Positions 1 to 12,982 of a stretch of DNA of 64,000 bases are shown here, piece by piece. Each line of letters starts with the position of its first letter. The first letter of the stretch is position 1. The position numbers were made by a program, and so were the translations under genes. The stretch spans positions 4,526,001-4,590,000 of the forward strand of contig OU015569.1 of assembly GCA_907165135.1 (NCBI GenBank), in the 5' to 3' direction. Under the pieces are notes generated by a model. The model had not been told where the DNA came from and did not search any database. It saw only the letters and a program-made list of their open reading frames with translations. Source of the stretch: Oikopleura dioica. Lineage: Eukaryota > Chordata > Appendicularia > Copelata > Oikopleuridae.

Positions 1-2366
1 CCTAATGGTGTCCAACCATCATCATTTCGATGGTTGATGTTTGCGCCTCTGTGAATCAAAAGTTGGATCATCTTTGTCTGTCCAAAGATGGCCGCTACAT
101 GACAGGCGCTCTCTCCAAACGAATTCAGACTGTAAACAGCGCTTTTATCTGCATGAATGATATCTTCTGCTGCAGCGATGTTTCCCAACCTAAAATTAAC
201 AAAAAATAAAAAAAGTATTAATGGACATCTGGAAAAAGCAACCTCTATTCGAAAACCTTTTGCAGATGGCTATCTTAGATAGCCTATCTACCCAATACAG
301 GGGAAACTTGAGCTAGAATACAGCTGTTTCCGGATTTTTATCATGATTTCCCTCCTATAAAGACCAATAATACCCCACAGAGTGTGCCCCTGCGCGATGC
401 TCTAAAGCGAAACATTATCAAATCCGCTAGGTGGTTCGAGGAAGTCCCCTATTTATCAAATAACAGTATATACGGTACATGATATACCAGGTACATGATA
501 TACCAGATACATGATATACCTTGCGATTCCATGAATTGTATGGAGACCCCCGCTGTTGAGGAGAAGAATGCGCATGTCTATGTTTTCGTTTGGCACCAGA
601 TCGAGCGAGCTTAGCCCCATATAGTTGATTCCATGTATCACGGACGGATCCAGCTCGAGCAGCATTGCAGCTGCTTTGATCCTGTTTGTGACGGCGAATA
701 GATGAAGAAGATTGTTCCCGTCTTCATCTAAGTACGGACTCGATATTTTATACCTTCAGTTTATCAAAGAAAGGGAAAACTTATCTTGCTCAATTAATGT
801 ATTTGGAAAAATTGAGCCGGACCTAGTGGTTCCGAAAAATATGACCGGAAGCGGAGCAGGACTCGTTTAAAAGACATTGATGAGGCGTTTTGGTTGTTGA
901 GTCCCAAGTAAGCGACTGGTGGAAGGTGATCTTCTCGATCTGTAGAACGAGGCATTTTTGGGTAGAGAACATCTATAACATCCGCGGATACCCACTGGGA
1001 AGCGCATTTCATAAGAGCTTCAATATCGAGGTCATCACCATTGCTCTCCAAAATATCTCTTATCACCTGAAACTGATTAGCCCAAGCGTTCAGAAAACAA
1101 GTGATACCTTTGGATTGTTAGATTGGCAGCATTCGTAAGCTAAGTTGAAGAATTTTTCAGCGCGCCTAAGCGAGTCGGAATACATCGGTTGGTCTTCCTC
1201 GAGTTCAAGAGACATTTTCGCGGGATACTCATTTTGATCTTCGCGCAGAGTTATTTCCCCAAGAGGAACTGACGGTCCAAAATAAACCACGGGGTTGAGT
1301 AATTTTGGACTGAGTTCCATTTTCTTCATTTGGTAGACAAGAATCAGTATAAAAAGCAGGTCAAAGACCGTGAAGACAACAAGGAGTTTGTCGAACCAGA
1401 AAAGGCAGCGGTAAGCGTTTTGGCTTTGGCAAGTTGTAGAAACTATTTGAGAGAAATCGTCTATTGTGAAGAATTTTGCTAGCTGTACTCTTTTCCGGGT
1501 TCCATTAATTTATTTCACAGCAGTTTCAATTAATCAATTTCGATATTGTTGTCAAAAAATGAATAAACATATATAAATATAAAACCCAACCCAAATCGTA
1601 TTGTGTGAAGAAAACATAAACAAACATTTGAAGCTATCGTCAAGGCAAAGATAATCTGAAGATCTTTCGCCAAGCTGTGTAATTGCTTTGCAGCAAACTT
1701 GAAGTCATAGGAAAGCTCTGCGTACACGTGGCTCATCAGAAGGATACAAGTCGTTAGATGTCTAGGAGACGGAATACGGCTGAATTTTTCAATACCGAAA
1801 TATAGAAGCCACAGTTGAAGTAAATCCGATAAATTGAGCCAGACGCAGAAGTCAAGTGCTGGCTTGAGCTCACGCTCGGAACGAAATCTAGATAATGGCC
1901 GTGATGCTCTGATGCAGCCGACTGTAGGAAGTTTGTTTATGAGGAAAATGGACTGAAGTTATTCTAGATAACAAACTTTCCTTGACACATAGAAAAGAAA
2001 AATACGGCCACAATCAAAAAGCACGGTAAGGATAATCCAGGAGCGGCAGTATCCTCTATGTACTCAACTTTTCCATAGGCGACATCGTTGAGGGAGTAAA
2101 GTAGGTTGACGCCTTCCATCAACGAGATCAAAAAGCAAAACTCCACTTGAATCAAGTAAATGCATCTTGTCGAGAGCGTTTGAGGCCATTCAAGTGCTCT
2201 GTCTCTGTTGTTTTTCAACTCTGAAAGTCAATTGTTATGATAAGTCGCCCATGTTTCTCTGACCTTTAAATACAGCGTTGATAAGCCTGTAGAATTCTGC
2301 ACCAAGCGCCAACAGCGTTACTGAAAGACATATCGAAAAAATCACGTTTATCTCATAATCAGACAT
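1..2366 (-). CDS. Multi-pass membrane protein with C-terminal ankyrin repeats (3' end outside window)
   Basis: Seven exons join in frame: 2264-2366, 1987-2220, 1569-1921, 1108-1482, 846-1066, 520-753 and 1-189, the last running off the left edge. Introns are GT-AG; most are 43-86 nt, the last is 330 nt. The first four exons carry about six or seven hydrophobic segments (for example SICLSVTLLALGAEF, LQIIFALTIASNVCLCF, LLVVFTVFDLLFILILVY). An acidic linker follows, then ankyrin-like units including DGNNLLHLFA, GESACHVAAIFG and DDGWTPL. The start is the ATG at 2366, the first in frame. The likely place is a membrane, with the ankyrin part on one face binding partners. Ankyrin repeats after the membrane part are the reverse of TRP channels. 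I do not recognise the membrane domain; a resemblance to TMEM26-like proteins is weak. Seen: exons and motifs. Inferred: that all seven exons form one gene. Confidence 0.6.
474..520. repeat. Three tandem copies of a 16-bp unit at a splice donor
   Basis: Units at 474-489, 490-505 and 506-520 (GGTACATGATATACCA; the last is slightly changed and one base short). On the minus strand the unit reads as GGTATATCATG, so each copy carries the same splice donor as the exon ending at 520. The array marks the beginning of an intron of 330 nt, long for this gene. Confidence 0.85.
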
Positions 2367-2927
2367 GTCGATCACATTTCAAGCGGATCCCATTTTCTCT
2401 TCTACGCTGCTATCCCCTCTCTCAACTAACTAGTCAACCGAAAATTTCTAGGGCGATTTTGTAGTAGTAATGCGCGCATTTCCCCCCGGGCAGAGTGAAA
2501 ATGCATACTTTCGCAAACATGTTAAAACAGGCTCACAGGTGATCCCAGCCTCGGATTGTGTAACTATTTCGAATTCCTCGCACGATCCTTTAATTTCGTT
2601 TTCTTGACTCAATATGGAAAATATACATTTCGCAAGCTTTACTCAAAATAATAGTAAAATACGACCGATTTAACATTACAACCAAGTTTCAAAATGTCTA
2701 AAAAACGCTTGATCTTCCAGTCTTAATATCTATTGATTGGATAGACAAACAAATAGAAATTATATCAAGTACGTGATGATCGGGATTTCCGGTCAACTAA
2801 ATTCATTCTTCTATTAGTAAGGAAGGAGCATTTTAATGATACTTCTCTCATCGTAAATATTTGACCAGTGAATCCGTGAATCTCCTAACAGATTCGCCGC
2901 GCTCCATCTGCAAAAAAATCAAAGAGA
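2367..2927. other. Intergenic space between divergent genes
   Basis: About 560 bp between the ATG of the minus-strand membrane-ankyrin gene and the ATG of the plus-strand CRAL-TRIO gene. I see no ORF of note and no repeat. It probably holds both promoters; no clear TATA element was identified. Confidence 0.5.
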
Positions 2928-4048
2928 ATGGCGGAAAATCCGCTTTGCGTCAAGTCATTTTTCGATAAGAAGACACAGTCGGTTGCTGAGTTTCAGGTAT
3001 AAAATAGCTTTTTTTAATTGATAATACTAATATGGCTAGGAAACCCTGAAAAAACAAGAATGGTGGAGTACATGTGGACTTGAATCCGACCGCGCGCGGC
3101 TTTTACTCCCGGACTCGGGTCTCCTCGTTGCCTTCATGAAGTGGACTGAGACCGAAAAAGAAGTTCTTGGCCAGGTCAAGGAGTCGCTAGAATTTCGGGA
3201 AAAGACGAAACTCTACGAGCTTGAAGCTACAAAGCTAGCTCCATTCAAGCAGCCATTGTTTACAATTCAAGGCAAAACTAAAAGCGGAAATAGGCAGTAG
3301 TTCAAGCTTCTAATTAATGTCAAGAATACTTCAAAAATAATCTTTAAAACTGTATAAAGAACTATGTTGGTAGGATTATGTGGGTCCAAGTCCAGTACAA
3401 CGACCCTAAACAGTTGGAAGAGGGCAAGCGATGCCTGGACTATTTATTCGAGGCAATCACTAGGTAGGCATAAAGTACTACCACTCCTTCTAAATCAAAC
3501 ATTCGAAAGAGCTGAACCCAACAAACCAGTGCAAATCGTGCTCATCTTCAAAGGCGCTGGCATGTCTAATGTCTCCATCGATTTCATCAAACATCTCATT
3601 TACATAGGCGCGGCTCTGACTTAGCAGTACTTACTACTCAGCCAGAGATGAATTTTACTGAATTATTTAAATAATGATTAATGAATATTTAATTTTAAAG
3701 GATAAATTATTTGAAGATTATGTTTAATCCGCGTATAAGGAACGGCAATCTTCCCGCACTACATTTTCAAGATTACCGCCCTCGACATGCCTTGGATTTT
3801 CAAAGCGACTTGGGCTGTTATCAAGGCCTTCCTCACGGAAAAACAAAAACAGTATGCGTTTTAATTATTCTCACTTTTCAAATGTGTTTAGAATGGTGAA
3901 CTTTACAAGCTTGAGCGATTTTGAGAAAGAAGTCTCGAAGGACAACTGGATCAAAGTAGTCGGCGGAAGTCTGCCTGAAATCACTTTCGATGGGTCAGCT
4001 CCGATTCCAGAAGAACTCGGAGATCTGCGAAACTCTTTGAAATTTTGA
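2928..4048 (+). CDS. CRAL-TRIO (Sec14-like) lipid-binding protein
   Basis: Six exons (2928-2996, 3040-3293, 3374-3463, 3510-3607, 3740-3851, 3892-4048) give a continuous 259-residue protein ending in TGA. Family landmarks are WVQVQYNDPKQLEEGKRCLD, a strand VQIVLIFKGAGMSN, and the signature FPHYIFKITALDMPWIFKA followed by a helix and a C-terminal LPEI segment. These match the CRAL-TRIO fold that carries lipids such as phosphoinositides or retinoids; the motif order resembles the MOSPD2/Sec14 group, but no MSP domain or membrane anchor is present. Introns 3294-3373 and 3608-3739 begin with GC; using these donors is the only way I found to keep the frame and the motif. An AATAAA overlaps the end of the coding sequence at 4049, and the gene converges on its minus-strand neighbour. 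Function beyond lipid transfer cannot be stated. Confidence 0.75.
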
Positions 4049-4054
4049 AATAAA
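4049..4054 (+). terminator. Poly(A) signal of the CRAL-TRIO gene
   Basis: AATAAA begins directly after the TGA at 4046-4048. The opposite-strand gene has its own AATAAA at 4074-4079, so the two transcripts probably overlap at their 3' ends. Confidence 0.6.
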
Positions 4055-4087
4055 CATTACTTGTCAATTTACATTTATTCAGATTAT

Positions 4088-4526
4088 TCACAGGGGCATT
4101 CGATCTTCTTGATCTCTTGCCAGCTTCTTTGAGCGGCATTCCAGGTGCGTTGGCCGCTTAGTATCGTAAAAGCCGAAATCAAGGGCGAAATCACACTCGT
4201 AAACGAAACGTACTAGCGTCAGGACGAAAAGGAGCAAGGCCAAAAACGTAAAAACAATTTCCGGCGCAGGATGGAATATCATAAATGTATGTTCTTCCGA
4301 CTAAATTCCCTTTATTTTATTTATAAAACAATTTTTAAAGGCATACCCATTTATAATAAATTTCTTCGTTGTTTTCAACTATTTCGTTTTCTCCTGGAAG
4401 ATCAGCACTATTAGTTTCCACTGCGCCTTCTCTGTTGGATTCTTTTTCTTGCAAATGTTCTTGCAGCGCCTCTTTGATCAACTCGATGAAGACCTTCCTC
4501 GAGAGTCTTGCATCGCAAGGCTCCAT
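4088..4526 (-). CDS. Small single-pass membrane protein, unknown
   Basis: Two exons, 4347-4526 and 4088-4300, joined by a 46-nt GT-AG intron in phase 0, encode about 130 residues. The N-terminal half is hydrophilic and acidic with a helix-like start (RKVFIELIKEALQEHLQEKE). The second exon carries one strong hydrophobic stretch (IVFTFLALLLFVLTLVRFVY) followed by a charged tail. No signal peptide is seen, so a single-pass protein anchored near its middle is likely. I do not recognise the family. Its start codon is 46 bp from the divergent start at 4573, which suggests a shared promoter. Its 3' end converges on the CRAL-TRIO gene. Confidence 0.6.
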
Positions 4527-4572
4527 TCAAAATTACGATGATAATTCAACTTCACTTGCCTAAATACACACA

Positions 4573-4827
4573 ATGCTCGACTTAAGTTGCCTTGATAAGC
4601 TTATTGTGAGTAATGTCCTCCGCGAGCTGTTGACACCTCTTTTAAAGACAAAAAGTACGTTGCCACGGTTCGTATCAATTGCCGTGAATAATGCTGATTG
4701 CAACGAGGGTCAGAATAATTATTCACAAGTAGAAATCTCGTGCGAGATTAGACCGACTTATGACGTTCTCGATCGATTCTGGCAAATCAAAAAGGAAAGA
4801 GCTACATTCATAGTAACAGAGAAATAG
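4573..4827 (+). CDS. Small unknown protein, 84 residues
   Basis: A single-exon ORF starting at the ATG 46 bp from a divergent gene. The sequence looks like a folded small domain: an N-terminal helix (CLDKLIVSNVLRELLTPLLK) followed by alternating strands. I do not recognise a family. The next possible start codon (4849) is only 21 nt after its stop, the spacing expected of genes in one polycistronic transcript. It could also be the first exon of a longer gene. Confidence 0.4.
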   Translation: MLDLSCLDKLIVSNVLRELLTPLLKTKSTLPRFVSIAVNNADCNEGQNNYSQVEISCEIRPTYDVLDRFWQIKKERATFIVTEK

Positions 4828-4848
4828 AGTATCCTTTTCAAAGAGAAA

Positions 4849-5263
4849 ATGCTCGAAAGGTGGGCCTCCGACTAAGTCTGTTTCTAACTGTTTAGTTGCT
4901 CGAAAGGGTACTCAATGAATGAGGCACAAGCGTTTTTATTTGCTCCTTTCTCGCGGCGGGACCGTTTCTTATCGGGTTCAGGTGAGCAACCAGTAGCCTA
5001 AATTCTCAATTATCAGTGTGCACCTCATCGCTAAATTTTACATTCCACCGATCGAAAACCCAGAAATACTCCGTCGAAAAAGCGAGCAGGTGAGCTCATC
5101 GAGAACGCTTTTTCATCAACGAAACCCTATTTTAGCAGAACCGAATGTTAGAGATTCATTTCAAAAACTGCAAAGAAGCAAGCACGAATTTTTACAGAAG
5201 TCAGTCAATGCGTCGCTCAACAATTCCTCTTCATTAAATATAAAAACTTATTCTTTATTCTGA
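4849..5263 (+). CDS. Probable small spliced gene, product unknown
   Basis: Short exons at 4849-4859 and 4896-4981 and one starting at 5017 are separated by 35-36 nt GT-AG introns with pyrimidine-rich ends. They read in frame through a serine-rich, basic sequence (FAPFSRRDRFLSGS, then FTFHRSKTQKYS). The last junction, near 5085-5145, is ambiguous. A GC donor would lead into a helical tail ending at 5263; the GT donor gives an early stop. No family is recognised. It may be disordered and phosphorylated, which is a guess from composition. Confidence 0.35.
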
Positions 5264-5795
5264 CCTGACAAGCATGTAGAGGCTTTGACGATTGATAGAG
5301 TAGAGGATTTAATTTTATACAACAGTTTTTTTTTCGATTTGCTCGCTGGTACCCTTTTTTTCTGCATAAAAATTATTGATATAAAATGATCTTGGAGAGT
5401 GTGTACTTATTGTATGATTTATTTATTATATAGACGCGAAAAAAGCGTAATAAAAGGTAACAGTAGCTTCAACATAACTGTTTATGATAACTGGAGAATT
5501 TACAGTTTTTTACATGGCCCGTTCTTTTTTAGAAGCCGACAAGCCGCTTGCTCGGTCGCAGCGGCATCAATTCAGCCCATTTACACCGGGCTAGGTGGAC
5601 GCACCCGAGCTTCCGATTCCAATACTAAAAAGAAAGAGTCTGTTAGATAAATTATTTTCAACGTCTCTGTAGTTTGTATATTATTCGAATATCATATCAG
5701 TTCAGTCATCATAAGTATATACAATCAGATCAGGTTTAGTTTAGGCAATGAGTCGAAATTATTATTTATAATTGTAAAATACTATGTAGAGAGGG
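5264..5795. other. Intergenic region
   Basis: Between a possible plus-strand gene and the stop codon of the minus-strand PHD gene. A weak plus-strand ORF (5399-5650) has no recognisable domain and no clear splice partner. I see nothing else. Confidence 0.5.
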
Positions 5796-7440
5796 TCAGA
5801 AGTCGTCGCTAAATTCTTGCTCGTCGGAGGAATCTGACAAGTCGTCGAAGTCGTGAGGCGAAGGTTCGGCAATCGGCGGGCTCTTGATTTTCTCCATTTG
5901 CTGCTCGTATTCATGATTGATTCTCTCCATCTGAAAAGTGTCACACAACCGTCAAGCGAAAAAGCCGAATGTACCTTGATATACGGCATGGAGTCCTCGA
6001 GTATTCTCTTGCTCACCATGCTTCCCGAGACTTTAGGGTCGAGCCCTTCCTTGTCAATATCCACATATTGCACCCGCCCCATTTCGTTTCTTTTCATTCG
6101 CTTATTCAGCTGAAATGCTCAATTTACAAAAAAGAGAGAGGCCGATGGATTCTTACCTTGAAATTTTTGGTGCAGGTAACTTCATGCTTGTTCACGAGAG
6201 TGGTAAGCTGCTCGATTTGGCTGGCTCGAGTTTTCTCGGTTAGAGACGTTTTACCCTCTAGAAAGTAAATTTTCGTAATCTTGGTAACGAAAAAGTCATA
6301 GATGAAGTGTCGCAACTTGTGCTTTCATCCAAGATAAGAAAAAGAAAATGGCTCGTACTTAGTTTGTCAGCAAGCGAGAGTTCATACGAGCACCAAGTGT
6401 TCGAGCAAAACATAATTAGCTCATCATTTCGAATCTTCTCGTCCTTTAAAGATTTGCCCTTTTCCTTCTTTCGAACACAGGATTCACAAGTGTAGACGTC
6501 CTTGGCGGAAATATCCGCAGCTTCCGGCGCGCAGTTCCCGCAAATCCACTAATAACAACCTCGCGCCAAGAAAAAAAAAATATTGAAAACTTACGTGCTG
6601 ACAACTATCGCATAGTACGTGAACAAGATCTTCGGACATCCTACTGAATGTCTTTCGACAGGTAAAGCATCGCTTCTCATCGTGAAACTCAGTTTCGTCT
6701 TCATCAGTTTCTTCCGTCTCATTAGAATTGGCTTCATTAGGTTTTTCGCTTTCCGAAGGTTTTGATTTCTTTCTTTTCGCGCGAACTGGAAGCTTTCTTT
6801 TTCGCTTCTCGCTCTGAAAATTTAAGATATCAATATCGAATAATTTATAATGATTCTTTAGATTAGATAGGCCATATAATATGGCTTTTACGACATAATG
6901 GGGACATCACCATAAAAATAAAGACTGTGTTTTTCTTATGGGGCAAAATTTAACTACCTTGGAGCTCCGCGTCGTGGGTGGTTTTGGCCCTTCAAACGAC
7001 TTCTTCTTCTTTCTCGGTTTGTCACCGTCTATCAGACGGGTAAGCGCCCGCGGTATGTGTTCCTCATTAGAAGCCTTTCGCTCTTTTTTCTGCTTCTTTT
7101 CCCCGTTTTTCTTTGAAAGTTTTTCTTTAGCTTCTTTCCAAGTTTTCAAAAGACTCGATTCCGGCGCCGTCTTCTCCGATTTTTTCTTTCTTTTGATAGC
7201 CGGCTCTTGCGCAACTTCTTTCTCCTTCTTCCTCTTTTCCTTACTGGGGCGAGGGCGTTTCGGTCTTTTTTGGACGATGCCGTTCCATTCCGAGTCCGAG
7301 TGATCCGAAGTCTGCGTCGTCCTCGTCTCCAGTTGCGCTCTTACTGTTAGAAGTTCTGACGAAGCTTCTTTCCTCGGCAGCGCGTGAATCTTCTCACAGA
7401 GCAAGCAAGTGAGATCTTCCGCCGCACCGAGCATCAACAC
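5796..7440 (-). CDS. PHD-like zinc finger nuclear protein
   Basis: Six exons (6958-7440, 6595-6813, 6369-6548, 6157-6321, 5975-6109, 5796-5930) give 438 residues in one frame. The first 230 residues are very lysine rich with several nuclear-localisation-like clusters. A PHD-type finger follows, split by an intron: CFTC, then CDSC, then WICGNC, then CESC. The usual histidine ligand appears to be replaced by cysteine (C-G-N-C). A conserved-looking segment (GRVQYVDIDKEGLDPKVSGS) and an acidic tail complete the protein. A chromatin role is inferred from the finger and basic region. The intron 6322-6368 starts GA, ends AG, and is needed to keep the frame. An AG just upstream of the ATG looks like a trans-splice acceptor. 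Confidence 0.65.
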
Positions 7441-7700
7441 TAAAAGGTCAAATAAATTTCAAAGCCATTTAATTTCATCCAATTCTCAAGACTTTTGCTA
7501 AACACCGCTCCAAAGCTTCTTCTCAGGTTAAAAATCAGCAAGACGCCGTTATCAATCCTAGTATTTTGAATTAAAACTATATTCGATTGAAATTTAATAT
7601 AAAAATTTTGGATAAATCTTTTGACTCTTGATATCCTCCTTCTGTAGTAGCTTAGTAAGGCGGCTTATCTAAAAAAAAGGCCTCCTGCGTTTTCGATCAT

Positions 7701-8296
7701 GACGAATTTCAATAAGGATTTCTGAGTGAAATCCTTACCCCCCTATTTTATTGGCTCATTGGAAAGAGCGTAAAAAGTTATCCTAGATTCGCCCAAAAAA
7801 GAATGAAATTTCCCTCGAAATGACGTCATGGCACCTGACCAGAGTTCCAAAGGTACCAAAACTTTGGACGCTCCGCATTTTCGATCTACTCTAGCTATCA
7901 GGGCGTGTGATAGTGAAAAATGATCGTCGCGACGAGAGCTATGCGTGCATCTAGGTTTCATCCCTTCAAAAATTTCTTTCAACCCTTTATCACTAGTACC
8001 CGATTTTCATAAAAGGGATGAGATTTTTTTCTAGGGATGAAACCTAAATGCACACCAAGATCTCGATCAGACGATCATTTTCATTTATTGCATGTCATGA
8101 TAGCTCAAGCGACATAAAAAAGGTAAGCGTCCAAAGTTAGATACTTTCGTAACTTCCGTCACGTGCTTTGACGTTATAAGTTCGAAAATTCGCCAATCTT
8201 TCCGACTCAACTAGGGTAATTTTTTACGCTCTTTCAGATGAGCCAATAAAAAAGGGGGGTAAGGATTTCACTCAGAAATCCTTATTGAAATTCGTC
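7701..8296. mobile_element. Long fold-back (MITE-like) element
   Basis: The two halves are inverted copies of each other along their length. The ends read GACGAATTTCAATAAGGATT on the left and its reverse complement on the right; the best-matching outer ~75 bp include GGCTCAT..GAAAGAGCGTAAAAA. Inner parts still match (TAGGTTTCATCCC against GGGATGAAACCTA, AATGATCGTC against GACGATCATT) with a short central loop near 7970-8020. There is no transposase, so it would be a non-autonomous element. Possible 3-bp flanking duplications (CAT) are seen on both sides but are weak evidence. Confidence 0.8.
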
Positions 8297-9045
8297 CATA
8301 GATCTTCATTTTCGGTTAGAGTAAAAGCCGTACGCGGCTTTTGGGAAAGAGTTAGCTTTATTTACCGTGAATAAGGGAGCAGACTTTGCACCCAAAACTG
8401 TCGATGATGGGCATTCCGTTGATAACTGACATCTCCAGGAGAAGACCAATTCTAGTTGCTCTCCTCTATGTTTCTTATCTTATTTTTCAAAGTTCTTGAG
8501 GGACAGGAGGTTTCTCTTGAAAAAAGCTAGGAAATGGGTATCGCCCCATGCGCTTTCAATACTTTCACTATCACCATAAATTCGTAAGTCTCGTTTCGGC
8601 CAGCATTACTCAGGCGCCAGTCAGCCAATCCTCGCCCGCAGCAGTCCAAATACGCTACGTGGCCCTGAGCCACAAAATAATTTTACAAAAAAGTACCTTT
8701 TTTCGCTGACTAGACTTAAATTCAATTTCCTCAGGTATCAACAATGCTTTTGGAAGACGGCCAAAGAGAATTTATTAATGATCTTGTTATTGACGAATCT
8801 ATTAATTTACACACAATTTAAAGTGTTTTAAATCAAAGTCTACATAATATAAGTCAAGAATATAATATATTATTTATCTATTCAAACATACATATTTATT
8901 ATTATTCTAAAAAATTATCTGCCTCTTCGAGTTTAACTCACTTCTTCAGAAATTCCAGATAAGAACTTGGCTGAGAAGATGGCACCTGCTCGTCTTTGCT
9001 CCTGGAAGTTAGCGAAATGGACTCGCCAAAAAGAAAGAAAAAGAT
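8297..9045. other. Intergenic region between fold-back element and PDZ gene
   Basis: Holds one short palindrome (8323-8342) immediately after the fold-back element and otherwise AT-rich sequence with no convincing ORF. It probably includes the 5' flank of the secreted PDZ gene. Confidence 0.5.
8323..8342. repeat. Short GC-core palindrome (one of five)
   Basis: AAAAGCCG-TACG-CGGCTTTT. Related palindromes with core AGCCGC-NN-GCGGCT lie at 30099, 30584, 49225 (one mismatch) and 54059, all outside coding exons. Confidence 0.7.
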
Positions 9046-9375
9046 ATGAAGCTTCTTGCGTTATTCGGGCTCTTAGCTTGTGCTTCTGGCGAAACGGTGA
9101 TCAAGTCTATACGAAAGGACTCGTCCGGAATGTACGGATTCACGATCCACACGAAGGCGAAGAGACGTCACTTCACAGCCGATGTCGTGGAGAACAGCCA
9201 GGCGGACAAGGTCGGCATTCCAGAGGGATGGAAAATCGTCGAAGTCAACGGCCAGGCTGTCGACGGATTGATGAATGAGGAAGTCGCCGAAATGATGACC
9301 GCCCAGGACGACGCAATTTTGTTACTGTCTGACGACACTGTTCTGTACAACGGAAGAGTCATTCACCAAAACTAA
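9046..9375 (+). CDS. Secreted single-PDZ-domain protein
   Basis: An intronless gene of 109 residues. The first 16-18 residues form a classic signal peptide (MKLLALFGLLACASG). The rest is one PDZ domain: carboxylate-binding loop GMYGFTIH, the strand ADVVENSQADKVGI, the GWKIVEVNG turn and the helix NEEVAEMM. PDZ domains bind C-terminal peptides and are usually intracellular, so a stand-alone secreted copy is unusual. Extracellular roles such as peptide capture or immune or house-related functions are possible but not shown. AATAAA at 9379 is only 4 nt past the stop. The upstream ATG at 8979 is in a different frame and was not chosen, because only this frame gives a signal peptide and domain. 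Confidence 0.8.
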   Translation: MKLLALFGLLACASGETVIKSIRKDSSGMYGFTIHTKAKRRHFTADVVENSQADKVGIPEGWKIVEVNGQAVDGLMNEEVAEMMTAQDDAILLLSDDTVLYNGRVIHQN

Positions 9376-9570
9376 AAAAATAAAAAGAATGATAAGGAAT
9401 GAGTGTTCTTTAGATTGCATCTGTAGTTGTTGCTAAAGCCGATTCTCGAAATCGCGCCAAAATGATCGAATCGGGCGAGGGCAGAACACTCAACGCAAAA
9501 ACGAAGCCCTGATTGCCACTTGCGCGCCCGCAGAGTTTTCCTTTCAATTTGTTGACTCACCAACGCAATA

Positions 9571-12765
<3,195 letters not shown>

Positions 12766-12937
12766 GTCCACTCTATTCCTTTCCAACTCACCGAAAAGTA
12801 ATAGCTACGGAAGACAAAACAACCTTTTGAGAGCCCAGATTGGCTCACGCTTATTTAAACTGTGCATTATCCAAATCCAGCATTTCTTCTGTTCTAACTT
12901 AAACAATTACAGTTACTCAATTAATTCCGCTTCAAAG

Positions 12938-12943
12938 AATAAA
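12938..12943 (+). terminator. Poly(A) signal of the HECT ligase gene
   Basis: AATAAA 173 nt after the ligase stop codon and only 40 nt before the start codon of the next gene on the same strand. Confidence 0.6.
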
Positions 12944-12982
12944 CTGTAAAATCTTCCTCGAGGTAACATTTTGGACGCTAGA

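Noticed and set aside
8967-9278. 103-codon ORF overlapping the PDZ gene
   Set aside because: Different frame; the overlapping frame has a signal peptide and full PDZ domain.
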